From IMG/VR virus record IMGVR_UViG_3300028563_000012, positions 38,535 to 102,534 of that record: a stretch of 64,000 bases of DNA. One strand, written 5' to 3'. Origin of the DNA: a virus. A model generated the notes under the pieces. That model did no database searches. It saw only the letters and a list, made by a program, of their open reading frames with translations, and was not told where the DNA came from. Positions 57,900 to 64,000 of this stretch are shown here, one piece after another (the first letter of the stretch is position 1; each line of letters starts with the position of its first letter). The translations under genes and the position numbers were made by a program.

Positions 57900-58327
57900 C
57901 CGGTTGACGCCCATTTGGCAGGATTTGTACCGTATCGCAGTAAATATGCTCGACAAGCAGGGCAACACCATGATGGATCATCTGGAGAGTTCACACGACA
58001 GGGTCTTCCCGATCCGTTCCTACTGCATGGTGTATCGGCCAACCATTCAATGAAATCAACTGCCTGTTCAGGTTGACAAAGCAATCGCTGAAAGCCAATT
58101 CGGCCTAGTGTTTTACCCTTTTTCCGAGCCCAAGAATCCATAGCATCGGCGCAGGTTTGTGCCTCCTCCACCTTGGTCGAAATTTCACCCGACAGCGCTC
58201 GGTACCGAGCCCACAAGCGCACAAGTGATCCTGCCAAAGGATCACGTCCTAACAGGACGAACATAGGCTCGTCTGGACACGCTTCATGATAGCAATCGAA
58301 TTTTCCAGGATTGTTCCTAGTTCCCAT
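57896..58327 (-). CDS. Cys/His-containing unknown protein
   Basis: A 143-residue protein (begins MGTRNNPGKFDCYHEACPDE). Helical parts (RLWARYRALSGEISTKVEEA, AMDSWARKKGKTLGRIGFQR) and a C-terminal Cys cluster (DDPSWCCPACRAYLLR). The pattern C-H-E-A-C.DEP.FVL.GRDP is common in phage genes of unknown role. GAGAGG lies 6 nt before the ATG. Confidence 0.62.
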   Translation of the reverse strand: MGTRNNPGKFDCYHEACPDEPMFVLLGRDPLAGSLVRLWARYRALSGEISTKVEEAQTCADAMDSWARKKGKTLGRIGFQRLLCQPEQAVDFIEWLADTPCSRNGSGRPCRVNSPDDPSWCCPACRAYLLRYGTNPAKWASTG

Positions 58328-58370
58328 CTTTCCCTCTCAATTCACTTGGGGTTGTCAACCGGATAGACAT
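58317..58370 (-). other. Possible 17-codon leader peptide
   Basis: The leader repeat copy B is followed by a short ORF (MSIRLTTPSELRGKDGN) whose end overlaps the start of the 143-residue gene by 11 nt. It has a good ribosome site in the repeat. It could be a leader peptide coupling translation, or only a relic of the leader duplication. Confidence 0.3.
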
Positions 58371-58394
58371 GCTTCGAATCCTTTGGTTGCCTAT
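58367..58394 (-). repeat. 28-nt leader repeat, copy B
   Basis: Second copy of the leader at 57872-57899. It begins just where the ETF..W family gene (58394) stops, and its ATG opens only a 17-codon frame. A neighbouring CAACCGGATA/TATCCGGTTG match lies on opposite sides of the two copies. Confidence 0.68.
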
Positions 58395-58729
58395 TACGTA
58401 ACGCTTGCAGGCATCGGGAATGGCGCGTTGATGACTTCGTTTGGATGCGGTATCAATACACCAGTGTGGCGATAGATGCGCATCCTCCAATGGAGGAATG
58501 TCTCATTGGACACTGCTGGATTGCGCACGTCGCTGTGCACGTTCCCTTGACCGTTTTTCCATGTGGCTTCAGCAAACCTGAACTTGCTAGTGTACAAACC
58601 CATGGCACCAATGCCGCCATCAACCGTCACGTGGAATGCATACTTCACACCGGAGTCGGAATTGACCATGACTTGGGAGTCGGCTTTGCCCGATTTCGGC
58701 TTGTCTACCAATTTGAATTTGTCACCCAT
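58394..58729 (-). CDS. ETF..W family protein, member 1
   Basis: A 111-residue protein (begins MGDKFKLVDKPKSGKADSQV) with beta strands and the family end NETFLHWRMRIYRHTGVLIP. The same end is found in 60310-60603 and 60816-61049 (SETFRQWRTRAY, GETFDAWRDRVK) and in weaker form in 61085-61732. Likely a recently duplicated small phage protein; function unknown. Confidence 0.64.
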   Translation of the reverse strand: MGDKFKLVDKPKSGKADSQVMVNSDSGVKYAFHVTVDGGIGAMGLYTSKFRFAEATWKNGQGNVHSDVRNPAVSNETFLHWRMRIYRHTGVLIPHPNEVINAPFPMPASVT

Positions 58730-58749
58730 GATGGGTTATTTGGCAAATG

Positions 58750-59106
58750 TCATTTGGACTTGTCGGCGCGCTTGTCCCAAAGTGGGCTCCATCCGCCCTT
58801 GCAGATGTAACGCACCGTTGTCTCGCTTAGGTTTGACGCGTTAGAAAGCTGCTGTATGGTCGCCTTCAGCTTGCGCAAGCGCATGATCATTTTGGCTTTT
58901 GCTCGGGTGACTTCGCCATACACCTTTGGCCTGCGCTTGCCCGACGCAGCTTGCCACGTGATGCCGTGGACAACGCACCACACCCGGCCGGTGTCCAGCC
59001 CCATCTCTTGCGCGATTTCCGGGATGGTCTTACCCGTGGCTGCCAAGCCAAGGATCTTCTCAGCGACACGCAGACCAATGTGCTTGGATCCTGACACTTC
59101 CGGCAT
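58750..59106 (-). CDS. Double helix-turn-helix DNA-binding protein (paralogue)
   Basis: A 118-residue protein with two HTH segments: GKTIPEIAQEMGLDTGRVWC near residues 25-45 and ATIQQLSNASNLSETTVRYI near 82-101, then SPLWDKRADKSK. Its organisation matches 53290-53736. GGAG lies 5 nt before the ATG. It probably binds DNA as a regulator; the two paralogues may recognise related sites. Confidence 0.7.
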   Translation of the reverse strand: MPEVSGSKHIGLRVAEKILGLAATGKTIPEIAQEMGLDTGRVWCVVHGITWQAASGKRRPKVYGEVTRAKAKMIMRLRKLKATIQQLSNASNLSETTVRYICKGGWSPLWDKRADKSK

Positions 59107-59118
59107 GGGCTCTCCAAT

Positions 59119-59232
59119 TCAAATTCGACGGTGATTCAACATGAACGCGCACAGGAGTAACACGGCGGCCGCGGCGACGATGCCTGCAGCAAGATCCCGA
59201 ATCGGGGTTGAGGCGAGGATGGTTTGTGGCAT
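59119..59232 (-). CDS. Tiny single-pass membrane protein
   Basis: A 37-residue ORF (begins MPQTILASTPIRDLAAGIVA; ends LNHRRI) with one hydrophobic helix (AGIVAAAAVLLLCAFML) and a basic end. It fits the gap between the HTH and DUF1643-like genes, 3 nt after the latter. A poor Shine-Dalgarno limits confidence. It could be a small holin- or inhibitor-type protein. Confidence 0.45.
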   Translation of the reverse strand: MPQTILASTPIRDLAAGIVAAAAVLLLCAFMLNHRRI

Positions 59233-59235
59233 GCC

Positions 59236-59784
59236 TTATTCTATGCGCTGGCCATCACTCGAAATACCTCTCACGGCAATCAACTCTGCGTCAGAGCGCA
59301 GCATCAGCGGGTGACGCGGCATTCCGGCTGTTGTCGTTCCGAGGCACCACAGCTTGCCCGGCTTGGTGTCGCGCCGGACGCTCTGAACAGCGCACCCCAT
59401 CCACCGTCGGACGTTCGCGCCCCATGCCAAGATCATCTTGTCCGACAACCTCAACGACAACCTGTATGCAATCTCGTTCGCTGCGCTGAGCAAGACATCC
59501 TCACCGGAAATCGCTGCCAGCTCCAAGTCGCGCGGATCCGTCGCCCTCCATGGTGACAAGTTGGTGACGATGATGCCGCTGGCGCCCTCACGAGCAGCAA
59601 AGCCAAAACATCGGCGAATTGTCGGATCTGACACGGTTGCGTCGGCCTTGGACGGGTTGCTCATATGAAAGCCCAATGGTTGGCCGTAATCAAACAACGA
59701 GCGCCAGAGCAGCAAGCGGTAGCGCCCGCATGGCGAGATGACCGCGCCATTAGGTGTCCGCAGTTGTTCCCACCAAGGCGCCAT
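59236..59784 (-). CDS. DUF1643-like protein
   Basis: A 182-residue protein with the DUF1643 signature: YRLLLWRSLF, LGFHMSNPSKADATVSDPTI, RRCFGFAAREGASGIIVTNL, SPWRATDPRDL, and KMILAWGANVRRWM. The family occurs in phages and bacteria; its biochemical role is not established, though it is repeatedly found near nucleotide-modification genes. The start ATG (59782-59784) shares one base with the previous stop (TGATG), with AAGG 4 nt upstream. Confidence 0.82.
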   Translation of the reverse strand: MAPWWEQLRTPNGAVISPCGRYRLLLWRSLFDYGQPLGFHMSNPSKADATVSDPTIRRCFGFAAREGASGIIVTNLSPWRATDPRDLELAAISGEDVLLSAANEIAYRLSLRLSDKMILAWGANVRRWMGCAVQSVRRDTKPGKLWCLGTTTAGMPRHPLMLRSDAELIAVRGISSDGQRIE

Positions 59785-60329
59785 CAGACCTTGATTGCCC
59801 GCAATTCGGGCGGCACGATCTTGGGCACCGTTTGACGTTTCACGGGGTGGCGGTAGGCCGCCATGGTCGGCACAAGACTGGTGATCTCGGGCCAAGCCTT
59901 CAACAAGCTCTCATAGGTCCGGAAACCTTCCAACGTGTCTTTCACAACTTTCTTGAAGTCACGTTGCTTCAAATTCATCGCACGTTGCTTCCGGGACAAT
60001 GCCTTGATTGCCTTGCGAAGCGGAGGATCCACGATCGTGATCTCTTCCATGTAAGCCGGAATGCGATGTGGCTCTTTGAAATGCACCCTGATCCCATCAC
60101 CGTTGGTGAACCTGACGTATATGCCGTCAACTTCAAGCAGCCAATTTGGCGGGATGTTTGCGAGCAGATGTTCGCCCGCGCTGCCACCAGGGGTGAGATT
60201 TGACTTGACGATGCGGTGCGCTAGACCGTCTGACACTTTATCGATTGCCGCACGCTCGTTCGCAAACTTGGCCGAGACGATCTTGCCCACCAACTCGAAT
60301 CTGCTGAACTTATTGATCTGCGTTCCCAT
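59784..60329 (-). CDS. Nmad5-like (nucleotide-modification-associated) protein
   Basis: A 181-residue protein that fits the layout I know for Nmad5: N-terminal helix with SAKFANERAAIDKVSDGLAH, then LANIPPNWLLEVDGIYVRFT, PHRIPAYMEEI, a helical RKAIKALSRKQRAMNLKQRD and TLEGFRTYESLLKAWPEITS with an LVP-P end. The family is found around phage DNA hypermodification genes; its exact reaction is not known. Start ATG at 60327-60329, 5 nt after AAGGAG; a second ATG directly upstream is possible. It overlaps the ETF..W gene by 20 nt. Confidence 0.68.
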   Translation of the reverse strand: MGTQINKFSRFELVGKIVSAKFANERAAIDKVSDGLAHRIVKSNLTPGGSAGEHLLANIPPNWLLEVDGIYVRFTNGDGIRVHFKEPHRIPAYMEEITIVDPPLRKAIKALSRKQRAMNLKQRDFKKVVKDTLEGFRTYESLLKAWPEITSLVPTMAAYRHPVKRQTVPKIVPPELRAIKV

Positions 60330-60603
60330 CATGTCTCCTTTTCGGCTTGTCCCAATCTGGCTTGAAGTCATCAGGTATCAGGATTGCGAAGGCATCATAG
60401 GCTCGGGTGCGCCATTGCCTGAACGTCTCGCTTGGCACCGTGCCCACCGCCATGAAGCTGTTGGCCTCGTATGATGGCGCGAAGATCTCACCTGATAGCT
60501 GGCACAACCTGCCAACCGTAACACCATTGGAATCGTGGATGTAGAGTTTGCCGTTGGTGTTCTTCTCAACCGTGAAGCCACCAATTTTCTTTGACCTTGC
60601 CAT
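60310..60603 (-). CDS. ETF..W family protein, member 2
   Basis: A 97-residue protein (begins MARSKKIGGFTVEKNTNGKL) with beta strands (KLYIHDSNGVTVGRLCQL), a middle SFMAVG and the family end SETFRQWRTRAYDAFAILIP. It is followed in overlap by the Nmad5-like gene. Same family as 58394-58729 and 60816-61049. Confidence 0.64.
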   Translation of the reverse strand: MARSKKIGGFTVEKNTNGKLYIHDSNGVTVGRLCQLSGEIFAPSYEANSFMAVGTVPSETFRQWRTRAYDAFAILIPDDFKPDWDKPKRRHDGNADQ

Positions 60604-60606
60604 GCT

Positions 60607-60819
60607 TCACAATTCGACCAAAGGTTGCAATGCCCTGCAGGTTCCGTCGGGATCCCGAACAACCAAAGTTGGATCGACAACCCGACGGCGCCTCACGCCA
60701 ACATCGATCTCAACCACCTCAACCGCGAAACTCCCATACAACACCAAGTCACGCACCAGCCGATTGCGAAGCCGTTCTGAAACCAAGTTGAAGCTTGGCT
60801 TGTTTTCCATATAAATCAT
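60607..60819 (-). CDS. Small unknown protein
   Basis: A 70-residue protein (begins MIYMENKPSFNLVSERLRNR) with a helical start and beta strand region (LVLYGSFAVEVVEIDVGVRR). The ATG at 60817-60819 overlaps the previous stop by ATGA; the ATG three codons on is an alternative. No known family. Confidence 0.55.
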   Translation of the reverse strand: MIYMENKPSFNLVSERLRNRLVRDLVLYGSFAVEVVEIDVGVRRRRVVDPTLVVRDPDGTCRALQPLVEL

Positions 60820-61049
60820 GCCTTGCCAGGCTTGTGCTTGGCACCAACCACAAATCCAAACTCGGCCTTCACCCGATCCCGCCAAGCATCGAACGTCTCA
60901 CCGGCCATGGTGATGAACGAGTGACGCCCCTTGGAATTACCAAGACTGATGGCCACTTGTCCTTCTGCCTTGCTCCAAGCAGCGATGCTTTGGCCTGCCG
61001 AGTTGTAGATGTATGTGCTTCGGACGCATTTGACGATTGTGTGTTTCAT
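60816..61049 (-). CDS. ETF..W family protein, member 3
   Basis: A 77-residue protein (begins MKHTIVKCVRSTYIYNSAGQ) with SIAAWSKAEGQVAISLGNSK and the family end GETFDAWRDRVKAEFGFVVG. The shortest member; the pattern of strand, SFIT/SFMA, then ETF..WR.R is preserved. The start is chosen at 61047-61049, as the earlier in-frame Met is far from any ribosome site. Confidence 0.62.
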   Translation of the reverse strand: MKHTIVKCVRSTYIYNSAGQSIAAWSKAEGQVAISLGNSKGRHSFITMAGETFDAWRDRVKAEFGFVVGAKHKPGKA

Positions 61050-61084
61050 GGTTCTTTCTTTGACGGTGGTGCGGTGTTTGTTGA

Positions 61085-61732
61085 TCAAATACGCAACCCA
61101 ACAATTTCCGGTTGTGATGCCGACACCATCCCTTTCACGATGGTGGTGAGCGGGATGAACACAGCCTCAACTGCAAACTGGGCCATTTCCCTTGTCATGA
61201 ATTTGCGATCAGTCAGACCGGGCATGGCCTTCGTGCCTTCGTGCCATTTCACGCACCATGGTATGGTTCGATTCGACAACGGGGTCTGTGGCGCGTTGGA
61301 ACGAGTCGCATCGCAATCCACTCTATCAACGTAAATCTTGAACCCACCAGGCCAAACGACGCTCAAGGATCCGTGATCTGACTTGTAGTCGCTCCATGGC
61401 AGATAGAGCCGCGGCGTGAAGCATATGTGGCTAGGCGCCTGCGCCATGTGGATCGATAGGTGCATCAATTCCTTGACTTCAGTCGTCCACAGCTTCCAAT
61501 CATGAATCGTCGTCTCATGGCTGATGATTGGGGTTTTCACACGGCGATCACACTTTCTGACGGTTTCGGTGTAATACATTGTCCAATAGCCCGCCACCCA
61601 CCGGTGTTTGGGTGCGAATTCAGTCTGGACTCTCCATGCCTTGGTGCCCTTCAGCCTGCCCAAGACTTGGCACACCTTTCCATCGCTGAACACCTTGTAG
61701 TCGGCGCCGGGGTGTTTGGATTCCTTGCCCAT
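61085..61732 (-). CDS. Unknown protein with ETF..W-like segment
   Basis: A 215-residue protein (begins MGKESKHPGADYKVFSDGKV). The middle has SHETTIHDWKLWTTEVKELM, like the ETF..W family; the C-terminal half is beta/helical with a Cys in WCVKWHEGTK. GGAAGG lies 8 nt before the ATG. Possibly a longer member or a fusion of the family. Not recognised otherwise. Confidence 0.6.
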   Translation of the reverse strand: MGKESKHPGADYKVFSDGKVCQVLGRLKGTKAWRVQTEFAPKHRWVAGYWTMYYTETVRKCDRRVKTPIISHETTIHDWKLWTTEVKELMHLSIHMAQAPSHICFTPRLYLPWSDYKSDHGSLSVVWPGGFKIYVDRVDCDATRSNAPQTPLSNRTIPWCVKWHEGTKAMPGLTDRKFMTREMAQFAVEAVFIPLTTIVKGMVSASQPEIVGLRI

Positions 61733-61735
61733 GAT

Positions 61736-62032
61736 TCAGCCTTCCCAACTGTTGCGCCCATCCAAGCGTGTCGGCGCATTGGCGATGGCGTTGAACAAGT
61801 CGCTCGGATTCGAGTTGTAGACGTGGGCTGCAAATTCAGCAATTGTTGGCCAAAGCGATGCCTTACGCATCGGGTGTCCGGGGTTGTGATGGTTGCGCTC
61901 GTTCGGCAAAACTAGGATGGCACGGCCGTTCTTGAAGAGATACCACCCAGGGCCCTTGAACTCGAAACCCAGTTGTTTGCCTAGGGACACTGCTGTGCCA
62001 ACGACCGTCTTGTCAGGAATCAAGCTTTGCAT
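61736..62032 (-). CDS. Small unknown protein
   Basis: A 98-residue protein (begins MQSLIPDKTVVGTAVSLGKQ) with beta strands (FKGPGWYLFKNGRAILVLPN) and helices (TIAEFAAHVYNSN). Resembles small phage proteins with a G-W-x-L-x-K-N-G-R motif. ATG at 62030-62032 chosen over a TTG two codons earlier. The 59 nt before the next gene upstream show nothing. Confidence 0.56.
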   Translation of the reverse strand: MQSLIPDKTVVGTAVSLGKQLGFEFKGPGWYLFKNGRAILVLPNERNHHNPGHPMRKASLWPTIAEFAAHVYNSNPSDLFNAIANAPTRLDGRNSWEG

Positions 62033-62091
62033 CGTCAATATCCAAATTCAGTTGGGCCGCTATTTGTGAAATGAAATTCAGCGTGGCAAGC

Positions 62092-62346
62092 TCACCGCTT
62101 GCGCATTGTTGAAGTGCACGACTCGACCAACGCTCTTGAGCATTCGTAACGCTCAGCAATCTGGCTGTTGGTCATGCCGCCGCGGGCCAAGCGCTGAATC
62201 CTGCGCTTGAATTTGTTGGCCGTGCTTCTGACTTCATCATAGCATGCTTGGCACACATTCGGGCCGCCCTTCACCACTTGCAGGCCGATGATTGGGTGAA
62301 GGTAGTTAAGCACCCGGCCGCAAGAGCATTTGGGCTTGGTTGCCAT
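62092..62346 (-). CDS. Zinc finger plus helix-turn-helix protein
   Basis: An 84-residue protein: zinc site CSCGRVLNYLHPIIG...CQACYDEV at the front and a C-terminal HTH (GGMTNSQIAERYECSRALVE). Small regulators of this type often control phage early genes. The start ATG shares one base with the previous stop (TGATG). Confidence 0.66.
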   Translation of the reverse strand: MATKPKCSCGRVLNYLHPIIGLQVVKGGPNVCQACYDEVRSTANKFKRRIQRLARGGMTNSQIAERYECSRALVESCTSTMRKR

Positions 62347-62549
62347 CAATGGTCTTTTTGGCATTGCTCAAGCGCGGCCGCGATCCGCTTCAATGCCTCG
62401 GTTTGTTGGACGGCCTGCGTCTTGACCGGGTGCGACCTGATGTCGTCGGCCAGCTTGCTTCCCAATATCTCCATGGCAGCGAGGATCCCAATGATGGCAA
62501 AAACCTTGATCGCCGGGACAGCTATGCCTTTGAAAAACTCCTTGAACAT
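62346..62549 (-). CDS. Small single-pass membrane protein, paralogue 1
   Basis: A 67-residue protein with one membrane helix (AIKVFAIIGILAAMEILGS) and a C-terminal amphipathic helix TEALKRIAAALEQCQKDH. GGGGAAG lies upstream. It is paralogous to the adjacent gene (62568-62747), sharing the C-terminal L.RIAAALE. Holin-like or membrane-anchored oligomer role possible. Confidence 0.62.
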   Translation of the reverse strand: MFKEFFKGIAVPAIKVFAIIGILAAMEILGSKLADDIRSHPVKTQAVQQTEALKRIAAALEQCQKDH

Positions 62550-62567
62550 TGTTCACTTCCCCTTGGG

Positions 62568-62747
62568 CTATGGTTTGTTGCGCTCCAATGCGGCCGCGAT
62601 CCGTTCCAATGCTGCGACCTGGCGCTCTTGCGATGATGCCTGTTGGCTTGATTGAAACGCTCTGACCTTGATGTCATGGTGCCCAAGGGCCAACAATCCC
62701 AAGGCCACAAGGGCAATGAAAATCAGCTTCAACACCGGTGCGAACAT
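62568..62747 (-). CDS. Small single-pass membrane protein, paralogue 2
   Basis: A 59-residue protein (MFAPVLKLIFIALVALGLLA) with one membrane helix and a C-terminal amphipathic helix AALERIAAALERNKP. The 3' ends of this gene and the previous one share GCGGCCGCGATCCG. Start ATG at 62745-62747, after GAGGGAAA. The pair arose by local duplication. Function unknown. Confidence 0.62.
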   Translation of the reverse strand: MFAPVLKLIFIALVALGLLALGHHDIKVRAFQSSQQASSQERQVAALERIAAALERNKP

Positions 62748-62749
62748 GG

Positions 62750-63133
62750 TCACTTTCCCTCGTTGATCCGGGTGAACACCGCGTAGTCGCGGCCAAAATT
62801 CTTGATGAATTGAGCCTTGCATTCATCGCACAATGACATCTGCCCGATCTGCCCATCCTTGCCGGGCTTGACTTCCGTGGCTATCCACGATGGGGCATTG
62901 CAGCAACGGGCGAAACCTGGCCCGAGCGTCATGAAGCTGCGCACCTCTGCCTGGCACTTGTTCATGTCGACGGGGATCAGCGGCATGGGCGCTTTCGTCT
63001 TGGGCTTTGCTGTCGTCCGATTCAGCACTGCCGCGACGCGTCCGGCCGGCATCAACTTTCCAGTTCCATCGTACACCGCGACCATGCCCTTCACGGGACA
63101 CCTCTCAACCCTGTATTGCTTTGCCTTAGCCAT
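62750..63133 (-). CDS. Zinc-site protein, unknown
   Basis: A 127-residue protein (begins MAKAKQYRVERCPVKGMVAV) with Cys in CPVKG, KCQAEV, RCCNAP and CDECKAQF. The last pair plus CC can make a zinc site. The start at 63131-63133 follows AGAGGG 4 nt upstream in an 18-nt leader repeat shared with 63330-63704. A longer form from 63229 (with AGGGGG upstream) is possible. Confidence 0.6.
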   Translation of the reverse strand: MAKAKQYRVERCPVKGMVAVYDGTGKLMPAGRVAAVLNRTTAKPKTKAPMPLIPVDMNKCQAEVRSFMTLGPGFARCCNAPSWIATEVKPGKDGQIGQMSLCDECKAQFIKNFGRDYAVFTRINEGK

Positions 63134-63329
63134 GTGACCCTCTTTGTCAAATGAGAATTCGCGGAAGCCAGTGCGGTTGGCCATCTGAAGCCGAATCACC
63201 GCAATCTGACCCTTCGTCAAAGCCACCATGTCCCCCTAGGGGCATGCATGAGACCTAGGCCGGTGCCTTCCCACATCATAGTTGTGGAATTGAGCCAACA
63301 CACCTTACCAATGAAGCACAAACCACTTT
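63134..63329. other. Short intergenic region
   Basis: About 196 nt without a sure gene. It holds two CCTAGG sites with a CCCCTAGGGG palindrome near 63233-63242, the possible 5' extension of the zinc gene and the first leader repeat. No promoter is obvious. Confidence 0.4.
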
Positions 63330-63704
63330 TCAACGCCGACACGGCCGCCCAGCGAGGATGAGCGAGGCAATGAAGCATGTTTGGTTGAGAACGCGCTCCA
63401 CATTCTCCATGCATTTCAAACGTGATATGAACTCAAAGCCTGCGATGCCTGGAATTTGCAACGTTGTGAAGTGCACCCTGTCGAATGGTGCTTGGTTTGG
63501 AACGTGCGAGCAATCCACCCTGGCGACCCAACTGCGCGGCCAGCTCCTGGCCCCGGTCCCGTTGAATCTTGATTTGGACTCTACACGCACACTCATGTTG
63601 CCAAGAAACAGGTAGGCCTCAAACTTCGGGCCTTGCTTCCCGTTCACCCATGGCATCGAACAACTCTCGCACCCCTTGGCTGGTTTGGTCTTCCTCATCC
63701 TCAT
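63330..63704 (-). CDS. Unknown basic protein at the right edge
   Basis: A 124-residue protein (begins MRMRKTKPAKGCESCSMPWV) with an N-terminal Cys pair (CESC), beta strands (FEAYLFLGNMSVRVESKSRF, SWVARVDCSHV, FDRVHFTTLQIPG) and a C-terminal helix. GAGGGT lies 5 nt before the ATG at 63702-63704, in the second copy of an 18-nt leader. It is the rightmost gene seen. Confidence 0.58.
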   Translation of the reverse strand: MRMRKTKPAKGCESCSMPWVNGKQGPKFEAYLFLGNMSVRVESKSRFNGTGARSWPRSWVARVDCSHVPNQAPFDRVHFTTLQIPGIAGFEFISRLKCMENVERVLNQTCFIASLILAGRPCRR

Positions 63705-64000
63705 GCAACCCTCTTTGTCAAATGAAAAAGCGCGTACTCCATCACCCAATCACGTCCACCGGGGAGGAATGGTGGTGCCTGTGGATGGGCCTGTGGATGG
63801 GTGGCTCAAATGAGATTTGGTGGATGGTGTGGTGGGTGTGAAGCCATGGAGTTGGTGGCGTTTGCGCATATGAAATGAAATTCCGTGGGTTGACGGTGGT
63901 GGGATGTGTGCTGTGGCTGGGTGTTCCAAGGGACCCAACTGCCACCAGGCCACACGCAGGTTTGCCAGCCAGTGGGGATCCCGAGCGCCCCATCACCAGC
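63705..64000. other. GT-rich intergenic region with short repeats
   Basis: About 296 nt with no convincing gene. The plus strand is G/T-rich with repeated units (CTGTGGATGGG twice in a row, then GGTGGATGG); on the minus strand these read CCATCCACAGG/CCATCCACC, distantly like DnaA-box iterons. It also holds the leader repeat for the previous gene at its left end (63705-63722). It may contain the promoter of the leftward genes. Confidence 0.4.

Noticed and set aside
63133-63150. TTGACA within the right-edge leader as a -35 promoter box
   Set aside because: No -10 box follows at 16-18 nt; the sequence is better explained by the AAAGAGGG ribosome site.
1-64000. tRNA or rRNA genes
   Set aside because: No cloverleaf-like stretch with the T-loop GTTC and CCA-type end in proper spacing was noticed on either strand; a dedicated search would be needed to be certain.

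Overview
The window is a 64 kb piece of a tailed-phage (Caudoviricetes, contractile-tail myophage) genome. Every gene I can support is on the minus strand, packed with overlapping stop/start codons (ATGA, GTGA, TGATG, TAATG), so transcription runs from right to left. The virion genes follow the order of PBSX/Xkd-type contractile tails (portal, protease, capsid, sheath, tube, chaperone, tape measure, LysM protein, gpD-like, gp5-like, gp25-like, gpJ-like, gpI-like), mixed with Mu-like (MuF, gpG-like) and T4-like (gp25, gp5/gp27) families. No integrase, repressor, tRNA, rRNA, CRISPR array or IS element was found. The host cannot be named. Sec signal peptides and two lipobox proteins show only that some products are exported.

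Layout, right to left in the direction of transcription. (1) 63.7-57.2 kb: about 20 small genes, mostly zinc-ribbon, helix-turn-helix, small membrane or unknown proteins, including a DUF1643-like protein, an Nmad5-like protein and several paralogous groups. (2) 57.2-51.7 kb: more small genes, a spermidine-synthase-like methyltransferase fold and a gp88/DUF7227-like protein. (3) 51.5-45.7 kb: a GT-C-like multi-pass membrane protein, a run of small zinc proteins, an ATP-dependent DNA ligase, an HNH nuclease and a secreted LamG-type protein. (4) 45.5-41.6 kb: UvrD-like helicase, a possible cysteine-hydrolase-like protein, an MT-A70-like adenine methylase and a small-terminase-like protein. (5) 41.2-20.6 kb: two structural unknowns, a GT-A glycosyltransferase, large terminase, portal, MuF fused to an ADP-ribosyltransferase, a protease fused to a 2H phosphoesterase, scaffold-like protein, capsid, decoration and connector proteins, sheath, tube and tail chaperones. 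(6) 20.5-1.2 kb: tape measure, baseplate hub and wedge, a fibre cluster with collagen-like and LamG modules, a lysis-like block (papain-like protease, lipoprotein, membrane proteins, GH25 lysozyme), then gp25, gpJ, gpI and a large fibre, ended by a strong intrinsic terminator. (7) The start of an SF2 helicase runs off the left edge.

The most unusual non-coding feature is a cassette of about 210 bp found three times (45522, 51460, 57416). Each copy sits between the stop of one gene and the start of the next and combines a terminator-like hairpin, a block of further hairpins and a conserved block abutting the next start codon. I read these as transcription-unit boundaries. The most unusual proteins are two head proteins carrying extra enzymatic domains: MuF + ADP-ribosyltransferase, and XkdF-type protease + 2H phosphoesterase + zinc ribbon. 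Both could carry effectors in the virion.
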